Positions 33,587 to 43,038 of a stretch of 64,000 nt of DNA are shown in pieces; the stretch's first letter is position 1; the number at the start of each line of letters is the position of its first letter. The stretch is from Bacteroidaceae bacterium (GTDB lineage Bacteria > Bacteroidota > Bacteroidia > Bacteroidales > Bacteroidaceae). The translations under genes were made by a program, and so were the position numbers. The DNA lies in contig JAFQBB010000032.1 in assembly GCA_017416805.1 (NCBI GenBank), positions 62,001-126,000 of the forward strand. Direction: 5' to 3'. The notes below the pieces were generated by a model. It made no database searches. It saw nothing but the letters and a program-made list of their open reading frames with translations, and was not told where the DNA came from.

Positions 33587-33937
33587 ATGGATTACAAGAA
33601 GACGAATGCTCCTACAAACACCGTAAATCGTGATTTGATGGATTTGTGTGAAGACACAGGAAATATCTATGAGACTGTGGCTATTATCGGCAAACGTGCC
33701 AATCAGATTTCTCAAGAGATAAAATCTGAACTTTCAAAGAAACTGTCAGAATTTGCTTCATACAACGATACATTGGAGGAAGTATTTGAAAACCGTGAAC
33801 AGATAGAGATTTCACGTTTCTATGAGAAGATGCCTAAACCTACACTGATTGCTGCGCAAGAGTATGTAGAGCATAAGGTCTATTTCCGCAATCCTTCCAA
33901 GGAAAAGGAAAAACTGCAACAGAGCACCAGTCTATAA
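33587..33937 (+). CDS. rpoZ: RNA polymerase omega subunit, Bacteroidetes type
   Basis: Small subunit of RNA polymerase, 116 residues. The core GNIYETVAIIGKRANQIS is the RpoZ/RPB6 signature; the rest is longer and more divergent than E. coli omega, as usual in this phylum. Its place between bamD and the DUF4293 gene supports the assignment. Confidence 0.88.
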   Translation: MDYKKTNAPTNTVNRDLMDLCEDTGNIYETVAIIGKRANQISQEIKSELSKKLSEFASYNDTLEEVFENREQIEISRFYEKMPKPTLIAAQEYVEHKVYFRNPSKEKEKLQQSTSL

Positions 33938-33943
33938 ACCGAT

Positions 33944-34417
33944 ATGGCACAGAAGTTATATCTGTTAGTTTCGGCTGTGCTGATGGCTGTCGTTTCTCAA
34001 AGCGCATTGGCTGAGTTTGTAGTACAAGGCGATGGTCTCCGTTACAGCCTTTCCTGTTTGAAACTGGCAGCAGGCAATGAAACATTGAGTTATGCACCTT
34101 GGGCTTTGATGGCATTGGCCGTACTCATCATTTTGTGTTCTCTGTTCACTCTCTTTCTGGTATTCTATCAGAATTATGCCCTGCAGAAACGCATGACCAT
34201 CTTTACCATGCTGGTAATTTTGGGCTTTATTCTTACATACGGTGGGTTCTTCTTCTATTACCAGAGCCAATTGGAAGCGGTAGCCTCTCAAATCACATGG
34301 TGGGCTGTAGCGGTTCCTGTAGTAGTGTTGATATTACAATTTATGGCCTTTCTTGCCATCCGTAAGAAAGAAGCAACCGTTCTGTTTGAGGCCTCTTCGT
34401 TCCGTTTGCGGGATTAA
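33944..34417 (+). CDS. DUF4293 family membrane protein
   Basis: Integral membrane protein of 157 residues with four predicted helices (about 1-22, 48-72, 84-106 and 115-138). Family role is unknown; it follows rpoZ by 6 bp in the conserved bamD-rpoZ-DUF4293 order. A strong hairpin closes the operon. Confidence 0.83.
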   Translation: MAQKLYLLVSAVLMAVVSQSALAEFVVQGDGLRYSLSCLKLAAGNETLSYAPWALMALAVLIILCSLFTLFLVFYQNYALQKRMTIFTMLVILGFILTYGGFFFYYQSQLEAVASQITWWAVAVPVVVLILQFMAFLAIRKKEATVLFEASSFRLRD

Positions 34418-34449
34418 TTTTCAAAGAAGAACAGAAACAATTTCGAATT

Positions 34450-34500
34450 CAAGGTTCAAAGTTCAAGGTTCAGTCCGTACCTTTTGAACTTTGAACCTTG
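34450..34500. terminator. GTTCAAAG-repeat hairpin ending the bamD operon
   Basis: CAAGGTTCAAAGTTCAAGG (34450-34468) pairs almost perfectly with CCTTTTGAACTTTGAACCTTG (34480-34500), and TTCTTTTTG follows. It is an intrinsic terminator built from the same word as the hairpin at 21275-21343. Confidence 0.75.
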
Positions 34501-34997
34501 TTCTTTTTGAAGCCCCCCAATATTAATTTCGTAAAATATTCATACACATTGAGCAAACATAGGGGAAGAGGTTGGGAAAGTATGGGACTTTGCCAGCCTT
34601 AGGTACGGCTTGAGGTAGGCAAAAGTACGTCTTTTCCAAGGTTTCCTTATGTCATCCTGTAAATCAACAAGTTACAGAGCAAACCATTTCAGCGACATTC
34701 TTTTACATTTATCAAAACTAAGAGTCTATTCAAACGGTGTTTGAACGATGGTCGAACACCATCTAAAGATGGAAATACGGACTATGGAAGTCTGCGTCTT
34801 GACTATGAAAGTGCAAGCATGGATTATGGAAGTTCATAATCAGACAATTGTTTGCTCATAGAATTGCCCGAACAACACGATTCACAAATACGATGTCCTG
34901 TCATAGAACGAGTTGGCTTTTTGTGCCTTTCTTTTCTATGACAGGACATACTCTCAAAAGCGATATACAAATCCTTGGAACAACCAATGGTTTCGTC
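34501..34997. other. Intergenic region, about 500 bp
   Basis: No convincing gene. Contains three similar words, GGACTATGGAAGT, TGACTATGAAAGT and GGATTATGGAAGT (about 34780-34832), of unknown meaning, and the inverted repeat at 34893-34949. A plus-strand open frame that starts at 34848 and crosses into the GH115 gene is antisense and rejected. Confidence 0.6.
34893..34949. repeat. Perfect 16-bp inverted repeat after the GH115 gene
   Basis: ATGTCCTGTCATAGAA (34893-34908) and TTCTATGACAGGACAT (34934-34949) are exact complements with a 25-nt loop. It lies 48 bp after the GH115 stop. There is no T-run, so it may stabilise or end the transcript only weakly. Confidence 0.75.
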
Positions 34998-37523
34998 TTA
35001 CTCTATCGGGAACAGATAGAACTTACGGTCCACATTGGGGTCAATCATCCATTGGTCAACCACAATGTGCGGGTCAAGAGCCTTAATCTTCAACGTGTGA
35101 CTGCCACTCTTGAGATTGAGTTTCAACTCACGCACAGCCTGCCCACGAAGCACGTTCTGTTTCCATCCTTCAGAGCGGAATTTCTCCTTCAATGTATAAA
35201 CAGTAGGTTCTGCGCCATCCACACTGACACTGAAACGGATGTCTCCGTCATCATTGGGTTGAGTAGGAATCAAGGCTACGCGCAACACAGATTCCTCTTC
35301 TTTATCAGTGGTAAAGCTATAAGTCAACTCGCCATTCTTGGGCAAAGCCACAGCGTTCATACTGTGACCAAGCATCTGCACAACCTCTGCCCCCTCACTT
35401 GCGTGGTCATAGTCACAGGCATTGCGCACCATTGCGCCATCAAGTTTAATTGGATGCTTTTCACGCTTGGGAGCTTTTTGCAAGAAATGCTCTACCTCCT
35501 TGTCTGTGAGCAACGTAGGCAACAAAGGAGCACCATGAACCGGAAGATCGCGTGGACGCATATGCATGGCGCGATCCCACTTCCCGTTGGCCATTGTCTT
35601 GTTGTAATACTCCGTCATGGAGCGTATATCCTGATAGGCTTTCTGACTCTTGGCTACAGCAATATAGAGATGTTCTTGACTGGCAAACATGTCACTTCGA
35701 GTACTTCCATTAGCATACTGGCGAGCACGCTGTGCCTCCAACATTTTGGTTGCATGGGCTGCAGCAGCCAACACCGGATACTTGATGGCTGCATAATAGG
35801 CATCCTTCAATTCGGGGCGAATATTACCTTCCTGCTCTTTCACCACCTGACAAACCTCCTCATAACGTTCCAAATAGCGGTCAAGTTCGTTGCCAAAAGC
35901 TTTCGTATTGAAGGCAGTGTTGCGTACTTGACTCAAACCACGGTCGTAAGTTGTCTTGCTGACCTCCACCTGACTCCATCCCATAAATTCAGGACGGCGC
36001 TCTCCACAAAGGCGGAAGAACTCGTGCATGGCAGGGAAGAGTTTCTCACCCACCTCGTTACCAAACTGACGGCAGAGCCATGCCTTATAGTGGTCGTTGA
36101 GGGTCTGGCCATTGACACAATCTATGTTCCAAGCCATATCAAGGAAAAGTTCCAAATCGTAACCAGCCACTTTGGGGTCGTGTACATTCACAATCCAAAT
36201 CTTTCTGACATTGTGGTCGTAAGCGGCACGCATTTCATTATAGACAAGTCCCGGTTGAGTGGTGGTCAGCCACATATAGTCGTGAGGACGCCCCCAGTAG
36301 CTCAAGTGATAATAGACACCACCGCCACCACTGCGTTTCTGTTCATCCGGGTCAGAGAGACGAGTCATGTATCCATAGTTGTCATCGCACCACATCAAGG
36401 TAACATATTCGGGCACCTTGAGTCCGCGTTCGTAAATCTCCAACACCTCCTTATAGGGCACAAACACTTGTGTCTGTTTCGACGGGTCGCCAATGTACTT
36501 CTTGAGCAGATCTTGCTGATCGTCAATCACCTGTTGCAAGGCATCAAACTTCTCCTTCATAGTCTTCACTCCCTCCATCGAACCATCGTGAATACCACGC
36601 ATACCGATGGTGAACATGTTGTTCTGTGACTTGCTGACCTCCTGCAGACGCTCAATCCAATAATTGTGCACTCCCTCCTTGTTGGTGATGTAGTTGAAAC
36701 GTCCGCGCGTCTTCTCGTCCCACTCATCTACATTATTACGCAACAACGGTTCGCAATGGCTTGTACCGATAACGATGCCACAGCTGTCGGCTACAGCCTT
36801 GGCACCCTCAATCTTAAAGAAAGCGGTCGTACCCGTATGCATTCCTGGCCAAATGGCATTGGCACGCAAACGCATCAGCAATTGGAAAATCTTCTTGTAG
36901 GTCTTGGGACCTATATCACCAAATCCTCGCGGTTCATAATTACCATAACTCCATGGGCGTACAGTCCAATCTTCGTCGTTCAAGAAGATACCCCGATACT
37001 CCACCGAAGCACCTTGTGTGGTCTTGAATTCGCTATCGATAGTAAGCACCTGTTTCTTCTCCGGCACCAGGTCGCCCCACCATATCCAAGGGCTTACACC
37101 TGCCATGCGCGAAAGTTCCAACACACCGTAAGCCGCACCCCGGCCATTGACACCGACAATGGTTATCTGGCCATTGATGACAGCAATATGGAAAGCGTCA
37201 GTCTTCGATTTCAGTTCATCAACGGGCACACCGGCCTTGGCAAGCACCTTCGCCACGCTGCCCGAAGCCTTGTCCAACTGTACCACACGGATGGCGGCCT
37301 GCTTCTCACCAGTCTTCACAGCCAACTTACCCGTAACGGCATCCATATCGCTGGCAAACATTTCAAGCGCAACGGTCACCACAGGATCGGCCTTTTTCTG
37401 TACAGAATATGTTACTGGATTCTTCCCGTCATACCATTTCACACTTTCGGCCATCGCCCCACCTGCAAGTGGAAACATTGCCGCAATTACCAACAATTTG
37501 ATTAAAAAAATTCCTTTCTTCAT
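34998..37523 (-). CDS. Alpha-glucuronidase, glycoside hydrolase family 115
   Basis: Removes alpha-1,2-linked (4-O-methyl-)glucuronic acid from xylan side chains. Signal peptide about residues 1-25. GH115 features include YRGIFLNDEDW, RLRANAIWPGMHTG, IGTSHCEPLLRNN, IGMRGIHDGSM, MWCDDNYGYMTR and WIVNVHDPK; a beta-sandwich domain forms the last part (about 680-841). At 841 residues it is a typical single-enzyme length. It has its own promoter and no neighbouring SusCD or xylanase genes. Confidence 0.92.
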   Translation of the reverse strand: MKKGIFLIKLLVIAAMFPLAGGAMAESVKWYDGKNPVTYSVQKKADPVVTVALEMFASDMDAVTGKLAVKTGEKQAAIRVVQLDKASGSVAKVLAKAGVPVDELKSKTDAFHIAVINGQITIVGVNGRGAAYGVLELSRMAGVSPWIWWGDLVPEKKQVLTIDSEFKTTQGASVEYRGIFLNDEDWTVRPWSYGNYEPRGFGDIGPKTYKKIFQLLMRLRANAIWPGMHTGTTAFFKIEGAKAVADSCGIVIGTSHCEPLLRNNVDEWDEKTRGRFNYITNKEGVHNYWIERLQEVSKSQNNMFTIGMRGIHDGSMEGVKTMKEKFDALQQVIDDQQDLLKKYIGDPSKQTQVFVPYKEVLEIYERGLKVPEYVTLMWCDDNYGYMTRLSDPDEQKRSGGGGVYYHLSYWGRPHDYMWLTTTQPGLVYNEMRAAYDHNVRKIWIVNVHDPKVAGYDLELFLDMAWNIDCVNGQTLNDHYKAWLCRQFGNEVGEKLFPAMHEFFRLCGERRPEFMGWSQVEVSKTTYDRGLSQVRNTAFNTKAFGNELDRYLERYEEVCQVVKEQEGNIRPELKDAYYAAIKYPVLAAAAHATKMLEAQRARQYANGSTRSDMFASQEHLYIAVAKSQKAYQDIRSMTEYYNKTMANGKWDRAMHMRPRDLPVHGAPLLPTLLTDKEVEHFLQKAPKREKHPIKLDGAMVRNACDYDHASEGAEVVQMLGHSMNAVALPKNGELTYSFTTDKEEESVLRVALIPTQPNDDGDIRFSVSVDGAEPTVYTLKEKFRSEGWKQNVLRGQAVRELKLNLKSGSHTLKIKALDPHIVVDQWMIDPNVDRKFYLFPIE

Positions 37524-37567
37524 GAATAATTGAGAATTTAATAAATAATATTAGTCCTTTTCAACGG

Positions 37568-37598
37568 CAAAGGTAGCGCTTTTATCCATATCATCAAA
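37568..37598 (-). promoter_or_regulatory. Promoter of the GH115 gene
   Basis: On the minus strand TTTG (37595-37598), 19 bp, then TACCTTTG (37568-37575), a full consensus. Leader about 37 nt. Confidence 0.7.
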
Positions 37599-37778
37599 AG
37601 ATAACAACAAAAATTATATAACTAATTGGGTTTTACTGGAGGTTTACTGAAAGAACCCAACTCTCTCTATTTCCGTGACAAGTTCATTACGCCAAAAGAA
37701 TATTTCTTTGAAGAAATGCATATTTACACATATAGTTTCTTAAAAATATCAAAACTTAAGGTTTTTCGACCGATGAAG

Positions 37779-37810
37779 TTCGTGTAGGCAAAGAAAAGAA
37801 TGTAACTTTG
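37779..37810 (+). promoter_or_regulatory. Promoter of rsfS-ftsH-cdsA
   Basis: TAACTTTG (37803-37810) with a TTCG (37779-37782) 20 bp upstream in place of TTTG. Leader about 60 nt. Confidence 0.6.
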
Positions 37811-37877
37811 CAACCTTTTTAAGGGGTAGATTGTATCTACTATGTTGTTATACTAAAGAATAAAAACTCTGAAAAGG

Positions 37878-38237
37878 ATGAACGACACAGAAAATCTGGT
37901 TCAGAAGATTGTAGAAGGTATTCAAGAAAAGAAAGGAAAAAACATCGTGGTAGCGGACTTGACCTCCATTCATGATACGATATGCAAGTATTTTGTCATC
38001 TGTCAGGGAAACTCGCCCTCGCAAGTCAATTCAATAGTGGATGAAGTGTGGGACTACGTGCGCGAACATGAAGGTTCAAAGCCTACTGCCATCGATGGAC
38101 AGGCCAATGCGCAATGGGTGGCTATGGACTACTCGGATGTCATTGTGCATGTGTTTCTGCCCGAGGTGCGTGAGTTCTATAACTTGGAACATCTGTGGGC
38201 TGATGCGAAATTGGAAAAAATAGCAGATTTGGATTAA
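37878..38237 (+). CDS. rsfS: Ribosome silencing factor RsfS
   Basis: Binds ribosomal protein uL14 and blocks subunit joining under starvation. The 119-residue protein shows the family core: KKGKNIVVADLTSIHDTICKYFVICQGNS, then ANAQWVAMDYSDVIVHVFLPEVREFYNLEHLW, which is diagnostic. It heads the operon; ftsH starts 5 bp after its stop. Confidence 0.95.
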   Translation: MNDTENLVQKIVEGIQEKKGKNIVVADLTSIHDTICKYFVICQGNSPSQVNSIVDEVWDYVREHEGSKPTAIDGQANAQWVAMDYSDVIVHVFLPEVREFYNLEHLWADAKLEKIADLD

Positions 38238-38242
38238 GGACT

Positions 38243-40246
38243 ATGAGCGAAGATAAGAAAAACGGTTACCAGAAAACCGAAAATGGGCGAGAACCTAAAA
38301 TGCCACCAATGCCCAAATTCAGACTCAATTGGCTGTATATCATTATTATTGCAGCTTTGGCTATGTTGTGGTTCAACGGCGGAGGCGAGGGAAAGGGCAA
38401 GCAGGTGGTTTATGACCCTCAATTCAAGGAATACATAGCCAAGGGGTATGCAAACAAGGTGGTGATATATGATGATCACACGTTGGAGATGTTTGTCAAA
38501 CCTTCGTACATAAAGGAGGTGTTCGGTCCTGAAGGTCTTAAAATGGGACCTTTCCCTTATGTGACTGTGCGCTACGGTTCAGAAGAGGGGCTTGAGCAGT
38601 ATCTGGAGAAGGAAAAGGCTGAAGGTCGTTTTGATGGAGCTATCGAGTATGATAAGCGACAGGATTATTTTTGGTCAATAGTGGGTAGCTTTGCTCCATT
38701 GTTATTACTGATTTTCTTCTGGATGTTCATTATGCGCCGCATGAGTGGGGGAGGCGGCATGATGGGCTCAGGTGGAGTGTTCAGTGTTGGTAAGTCAAAA
38801 GCAAAACTCGTAGATAAGGACCAACCCAATCGTATCACTTTTAAGGATGTGGCTGGTCAGAAAGAGGCTAAACAAGAGGTGGCAGAAATCGTGGAGTTCT
38901 TGAAGAATCCTGCCAAATTCACAGACTTGGGTGGTAAGATTCCCAAAGGAGCGTTACTTGTAGGCCCTCCGGGAACCGGTAAGACATTGTTGGCAAAAGC
39001 TGTGGCTGGTGAAGCGGATGTTCCTTTCTTCTCACTTTCAGGTTCTGATTTTGTAGAAATGTTTGTGGGAGTCGGTGCCAGTCGTGTACGCGACCTGTTC
39101 CGTCAGGCAAAGGAAAAGGCTCCTTGTATCATCTTTATAGACGAGATTGATGCTGTCGGACGTGCCCGTAGTCATGGCGCCACCATGGGAGGAGGTAATG
39201 ATGAACGTGAAAGTACGCTTAACCAATTGCTTACTGAGATGGATGGTTTTGGGACAAACAGTGGTGTAATCCTGTTGGCGGCAACAAACCGTGCAGATGT
39301 ATTGGATAAGGCTTTGTTGCGTGCCGGACGCTTCGATCGTCAGATACATGTAGATTTGCCGGATTTGAACGAACGTAAGGAAGTCTTTGCTGTTCATTTG
39401 CGTCCTGTAAAATTGGATGATACAGTGGATGTGGACCTCTTGGCCCGTCAGACTCCGGGATTTAGTGGAGCAGACATTGCTAATGTTTGCAATGAGGCGG
39501 CTCTTATTGCTGCCCGTCACGATAAGAAGGCGGTAGGTAAGCAGGATTTCCATGATGCTATAGATAGGATTATTGGTGGATTGGAAAAGAAAACCAAGGT
39601 CATGACAAATGATGAAAAGCGTACGATAGCTTTGCATGAGGCTGGTCATGCTACACTCTCGTGGTTCCTCGAATATGCTAACCCTCTCATCAAGGTGACT
39701 ATTGTACCGCGCGGACGTGCCTTGGGTGCAGCATGGTATATGCCTGAGGAACGTCAGATTACCACTAAAGAACAGATGCTGGATGAGATGTGTGCAACCT
39801 TGGGCGGACGTGCTGCCGAGGAACTCTTTGTAGGACGTATCTCTACTGGTGCCATGAATGATTTGGAACGTGTCACCAAGCAGGCATACGGTATGGTTGC
39901 CTATGCCGGTATGAGTGACCGATTGCCCAATCTTTGTTATTACAATAATAATGAGTATTCATTCCAACGTCCCTATAGCGAAAGTACTGCCCAACTTATT
40001 GACGAGGAGGTCAAACTGATGGTGAATGAGCAATATGCTCGTGCCAAACAGCTCCTTGACGAGCATCGCGAAGGACATGCCGCTTTGGCTGACTTGCTGA
40101 TGACCCGTGAAGTTATCTTTGCTGAGGATGTGGAGAAGATTTTCGGCAAACGTCCTTGGACTTCGCGTTCAGAAGAGATTATGGCTGCCGAAGAAGCTCC
40201 GAATGAGAAAGCTGAGCGAGTGGAAGAGACTGTTACTGAATTATAA
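38243..40246 (+). CDS. ftsH: ATP-dependent zinc metalloprotease FtsH
   Basis: Membrane-anchored AAA+ protease for membrane and regulatory proteins. Two membrane helices (about residues 30-48 and 148-168) flank a periplasmic domain; Walker A GPPGTGKT is at about 239, Walker [10 protein letters not shown] at about 296, the second-region-of-homology arginines in RAGRFDRQ, and the zinc site HEAGH at about 463. Length 667 is normal. It lies between rsfS and cdsA. Confidence 0.97.
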   Translation: MSEDKKNGYQKTENGREPKMPPMPKFRLNWLYIIIIAALAMLWFNGGGEGKGKQVVYDPQFKEYIAKGYANKVVIYDDHTLEMFVKPSYIKEVFGPEGLKMGPFPYVTVRYGSEEGLEQYLEKEKAEGRFDGAIEYDKRQDYFWSIVGSFAPLLLLIFFWMFIMRRMSGGGGMMGSGGVFSVGKSKAKLVDKDQPNRITFKDVAGQKEAKQEVAEIVEFLKNPAKFTDLGGKIPKGALLVGPPGTGKTLLAKAVAGEADVPFFSLSGSDFVEMFVGVGASRVRDLFRQAKEKAPCIIFIDEIDAVGRARSHGATMGGGNDERESTLNQLLTEMDGFGTNSGVILLAATNRADVLDKALLRAGRFDRQIHVDLPDLNERKEVFAVHLRPVKLDDTVDVDLLARQTPGFSGADIANVCNEAALIAARHDKKAVGKQDFHDAIDRIIGGLEKKTKVMTNDEKRTIALHEAGHATLSWFLEYANPLIKVTIVPRGRALGAAWYMPEERQITTKEQMLDEMCATLGGRAAEELFVGRISTGAMNDLERVTKQAYGMVAYAGMSDRLPNLCYYNNNEYSFQRPYSESTAQLIDEEVKLMVNEQYARAKQLLDEHREGHAALADLLMTREVIFAEDVEKIFGKRPWTSRSEEIMAAEEAPNEKAERVEETVTEL

Positions 40247-40284
40247 GGTTTAGGGTTTAAACTTTAAACATAGAATTTGAGCTT

Positions 40285-41139
40285 ATGAAATTGAATAACT
40301 TCATTACACGTACATTGACGGGCATATTATTTGTTGCCCTGTTGGTAGGAGGCATTTTGTACAATCCGCTGACTTTTGCACTCTTGTTTGCTCTTGTCGC
40401 AGGGTTGGCGGTCAACGAGTTTGCCGTGTTGATAAACAATAGCAGGCGGGCAGTCATTAATCGTAGTATCAGTGTTGTTGCCGGTGTTTACCTGTTCTTT
40501 GCGGTCTTTGGTTTCAGCAACGGAATCTCCGGGGCGGAAATTTTTGTCCCTTATCTGCTTACGCTTATTTATTTGCTGATAGCCGAGTTATATTTGCGTC
40601 AGCCTGATCCTGTAAGTGATTGGGCTTATACTATGATGAGCCAGCTCTACGTCGCCCTGCCTTTCGCCCTGCTGAATGTGCTTTATTCCTATCCTATTGA
40701 GGTGGTTGACGGAGATTCTGTATCGGTTGCTACAAGTCCGATTCTGCCTCTGTCTCTTTTCATCTTTTTATGGGCGAGTGATTCGGGAGCTTATATGGTA
40801 GGGTCTCTTATAGGCAAGCATCGCTTGTTCGAACGTATATCTCCCAAGAAATCTTGGGAAGGTTCTATCGGTGGGGGATTCTTGGCTGTCTTGGCTGCGT
40901 GGTGTCTTTGGTATTTCTTTCCTATCATGCCTTTATGGCAATGGATAGGTATGGCTCTTGTTGTGGTAGTGTTTGGTACATGGGGTGATCTTGTAGAGTC
41001 GCTTATGAAGCGCCAGCTTGGCATTAAGGACTCAGGTAACATATTGCCCGGCCATGGGGGAATCCTCGACCGTTTCGACAGTTCCATGTTGGCGATACCG
41101 GCTGTTGTCGTCTATCTCTATACCCTGTCGCTGATTTAG
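40285..41139 (+). CDS. cdsA: Phosphatidate cytidylyltransferase
   Basis: Makes CDP-diacylglycerol from phosphatidate and CTP in the inner membrane. About seven hydrophobic segments; the signature is SDSGAYMVGSLIGKHRLFERISPKKSWEGSIGG-like near residues 165-200, and GDLVESLMKRQLGIKDSGNILPGHGGILDRFDS near the end, which is the CDP-alcohol synthase pattern. Length 284. Third gene of the rsfS operon. Confidence 0.96.
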   Translation: MKLNNFITRTLTGILFVALLVGGILYNPLTFALLFALVAGLAVNEFAVLINNSRRAVINRSISVVAGVYLFFAVFGFSNGISGAEIFVPYLLTLIYLLIAELYLRQPDPVSDWAYTMMSQLYVALPFALLNVLYSYPIEVVDGDSVSVATSPILPLSLFIFLWASDSGAYMVGSLIGKHRLFERISPKKSWEGSIGGGFLAVLAAWCLWYFFPIMPLWQWIGMALVVVVFGTWGDLVESLMKRQLGIKDSGNILPGHGGILDRFDSSMLAIPAVVVYLYTLSLI

Positions 41140-41203
41140 AAGGGCAATAGTCTTGCTTGCATTCTCCCTGCACACTAATCCCAACACCTTAAATCTGTTC
41201 TAA

Positions 41204-42187
41204 TCAAGAAGAAGCAGATTTGCTGAATGTCAGCATGAAGGTGGCTCCTTCTCCACGGTGGTTGTGAAGAGTCAGGTCTCCACCGTGTTGCCTCATGATT
41301 TGTCGGCTCAGGCAAAGCCCTATACCCGTGCCTCCTGTTTTGGTGGTATAGAAAGGTAGGAATATCTTTTCAACCAAATCTTCCGGTATTCCGGCCCCAT
41401 TGTCGGATATCTGTATGTATGCTTCTCCATTGGATTCCGATGCTGTTACTTCTATGCGTGCGTCTGGTTTTCCTTTTGTAGCCTCGCGCGCGTTCTTTAT
41501 TATATTGGTCAATACGAGAGTCAATTGATCTATATCGGCAGTCACAGTAAGTCCGTGTCCCCATGAAAAGTGTAGCGATGGATGAGCCAGCAGCAGTTGT
41601 AGTTGCCCAAACAGTTTTTCGATATTGATTTCTCTCTTTGTCGGAGCAGGTAGGTGGGTCAGCTGATGAAATGCATCCAGGAAATTCTTTATACTGATAC
41701 ATTGCTTGTGTACTACTTCCATGCCTCGTAGAGTTCGTTCGGGAGTATATTTGTCAGGGGAATTCAGCATGTCGTTTGATAAAACTATGAGCGGTGTAAT
41801 AGAGTTGCGGAGTTCATGTGTCACAATGCGCTGCATCCGTTCTTGGAAATGTTGTTTGTATTCTATGTCTGTCAATTTGTCGCGATAAGTACTGATTATG
41901 TTATTCATATCCTTGTACATGCTGTCCAATTCGGCATCTTTTGTCTCAGGATACTGTATCATATAGTCGCCATTGAGTAGCGAACGTAAGAAGTAGTTTA
42001 CTTGTCCTGGTATTTGGTCGGCCTGCTTGATAAGTACTTTTATCAGCAGGTATCCTGTCAGGAGGATGAGTGGAAGGTAGAATACGATCCATCCCCGTAA
42101 GGTAAGCCATAATGCTATACCTCCCAATGGTATGAAGGCTATTGCCGGTAGGATGAACCTCAGGTGATAACGTCGGAATTTATTCAT
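41204..42187 (-). CDS. Sensor histidine kinase with no periplasmic domain
   Basis: Kinase of 327 residues. Two membrane helices (about 9-28 and 33-52) with almost no loop between them, so the signal is probably sensed in the membrane. A HAMP-like linker, the phospho-acceptor His in VTHELRNSITPL (about 124), N box NIIKNAREA, G1 SDNGAGIP and G2 GGTGIGLCL are intact. Its ATG overlaps the stop of the response regulator gene by 4 bp, so the pair is cotranscribed, and both are divergent from an ABC exporter. Confidence 0.92.
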   Translation of the reverse strand: MNKFRRYHLRFILPAIAFIPLGGIALWLTLRGWIVFYLPLILLTGYLLIKVLIKQADQIPGQVNYFLRSLLNGDYMIQYPETKDAELDSMYKDMNNIISTYRDKLTDIEYKQHFQERMQRIVTHELRNSITPLIVLSNDMLNSPDKYTPERTLRGMEVVHKQCISIKNFLDAFHQLTHLPAPTKREINIEKLFGQLQLLLAHPSLHFSWGHGLTVTADIDQLTLVLTNIIKNAREATKGKPDARIEVTASESNGEAYIQISDNGAGIPEDLVEKIFLPFYTTKTGGTGIGLCLSRQIMRQHGGDLTLHNHRGEGATFMLTFSKSASS

Positions 42188-42783
42188 ACGATAATACCGT
42201 GTTTCTTTAGTTGGTTATACAGTGTCTGCCTGTTGATGTCAAGACGCTTGGCTGCTTCGGTCAGATTTCCGTTGCATTCGTTCAGAATGTCTATGATATG
42301 TTTTTTCTTTATCTCATCGAGAGTCATTTGGCGTGTCGTATCCCGTTCCCCTTTCAATATGCCTGCTTCCTCGATTCTTTCCTTTTCTTGTTGTCGGGAT
42401 GTGTTTGTTCGGATGGCTTTTAATGTCTTTTTGATAAGCTCTTCGTTATCCCAAGGTTTGGTGATAAAATCTTCGGCACCTTCTTGAAGGGCTGTGACAG
42501 CCAAATCGATATTACCAAAAGCAGTCATCATCACCACGGCTGGTGCGTTGGTGCGTTTCTTTATATACTTCAGCCAACAGATTCCTTCAGCTCCATCCAG
42601 TTCTGGAGAATGGAAATTCATGTCTAATAAGACTGCGTCAATTTTTCCTTCATTCAGGATAGAGGGGAATAGGGATGGGTGTGAAAGAGTGACAATAGAC
42701 TCGAATTCTCCTTCAAGGGTCAATTTGAGTACATCCAATACGGCTTGATTGTCGTCTATGATGGCTAATTTATAGGGATACAT
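42184..42783 (-). CDS. Response regulator with Fis-type DNA-binding domain, no AAA+ domain
   Basis: Regulator of 199 residues. The receiver (about 1-120) has the acidic pair D10-D11, phospho-acceptor D54 (AVLLDMNF), the T in MMTAFG and K in TKPW. The C-terminus (about 155-199) is a Fis-like helix-turn-helix, EAAKRLDINRQTLYNQLKKHG. The sigma-54-activating AAA+ domain of NtrC-type proteins is absent, so the layout is like PrrA/RegA. ATG at 42783 was preferred; the frame is open to 42831 but that part is repeat-like sequence. Confidence 0.9.
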   Translation of the reverse strand: MYPYKLAIIDDNQAVLDVLKLTLEGEFESIVTLSHPSLFPSILNEGKIDAVLLDMNFHSPELDGAEGICWLKYIKKRTNAPAVVMMTAFGNIDLAVTALQEGAEDFITKPWDNEELIKKTLKAIRTNTSRQQEKERIEEAGILKGERDTTRQMTLDEIKKKHIIDILNECNGNLTEAAKRLDINRQTLYNQLKKHGIIV

Positions 42784-42785
42784 TT

Positions 42786-42862
42786 TTATGAGTTCTGAGT
42801 TTTGAGTTCTGAGTTTGGGGAGTTTGGACAATACTTGTCACCCGCAGCTCATCACTTGCAAT
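42786..42862. repeat. Phrase-like repeats before the response regulator gene
   Basis: GAGTTCTGAGTTTTGAGTTCTGAG (written in two words: GAGTTCTGAG, TTTTGAGTTCTGAG) is a near-tandem repeat of GAGTTCTGAG at about 42789-42812; a CGTAGCTC-type stretch (CACCCGCAGCTCATCACTTG) follows to 42862. Non-coding. Confidence 0.55.
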
Positions 42863-42874
42863 TCTTATTTTTTG

Positions 42875-42882
42875 CAAAAATA
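42875..42882 (-). promoter_or_regulatory. -7 promoter box of the regulator-kinase operon
   Basis: TATTTTTG on the minus strand, 91 bp before the regulator ATG. The usual -33 position (about 42902-42905) overlaps the edge of the palindrome at 42904-42920. Confidence 0.45.
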
Positions 42883-42903
42883 CGAACTTCCTATTGAATG
42901 GAG

Positions 42904-42920
42904 TGTCTAAAAATTAGACA
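42904..42920. promoter_or_regulatory. Candidate operator, palindrome TGTCTAA-AAA-TTAGACA
   Basis: Perfect 7-3-7 palindrome in the gap between the divergent regulator-kinase and ABC exporter operons. A Fis-type dimer would fit such a site. It overlaps the expected -33 region of the regulator promoter and lies upstream of the exporter genes, so both autoregulation and exporter activation are possible. This is inference from position and symmetry. Confidence 0.5.
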
Positions 42921-42980
42921 ATTTGCATGATGGAAAGTGCGATTTTGTAATTTCTTCTTTTTTTATTGGAAAGCTCTCTC

Positions 42981-42988
42981 TATTTTTG
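42981..42988 (+). promoter_or_regulatory. -7 promoter box of the ABC exporter operon
   Basis: TATTTTTG, 50 bp before the ATPase ATG. A -33 box is not evident, which would fit activator dependence. Confidence 0.4.
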
Positions 42989-43038
42989 CTTCAAAGTTAT
43001 TCCACTTTGGTGGAGATAATATATAATATGTATAGAGT

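Larger units (their letters stand above)
37524..37877. other. Divergent intergenic region between GH115 and rsfS genes
   Basis: Holds the two promoters listed separately. The central part (about 37600-37770) is A/T-rich and shows no open frame, repeat or RNA that I recognise. Confidence 0.6.

Noticed and set aside
34848-36629. A 593-codon plus-strand open frame antisense to the GH115 gene
   Set aside because: The opposite strand encodes a full GH115 enzyme with signal peptide, family motifs and promoter. The antisense translation has no recognisable domain and an unusual His/Leu-rich composition, as expected from a mirrored frame.
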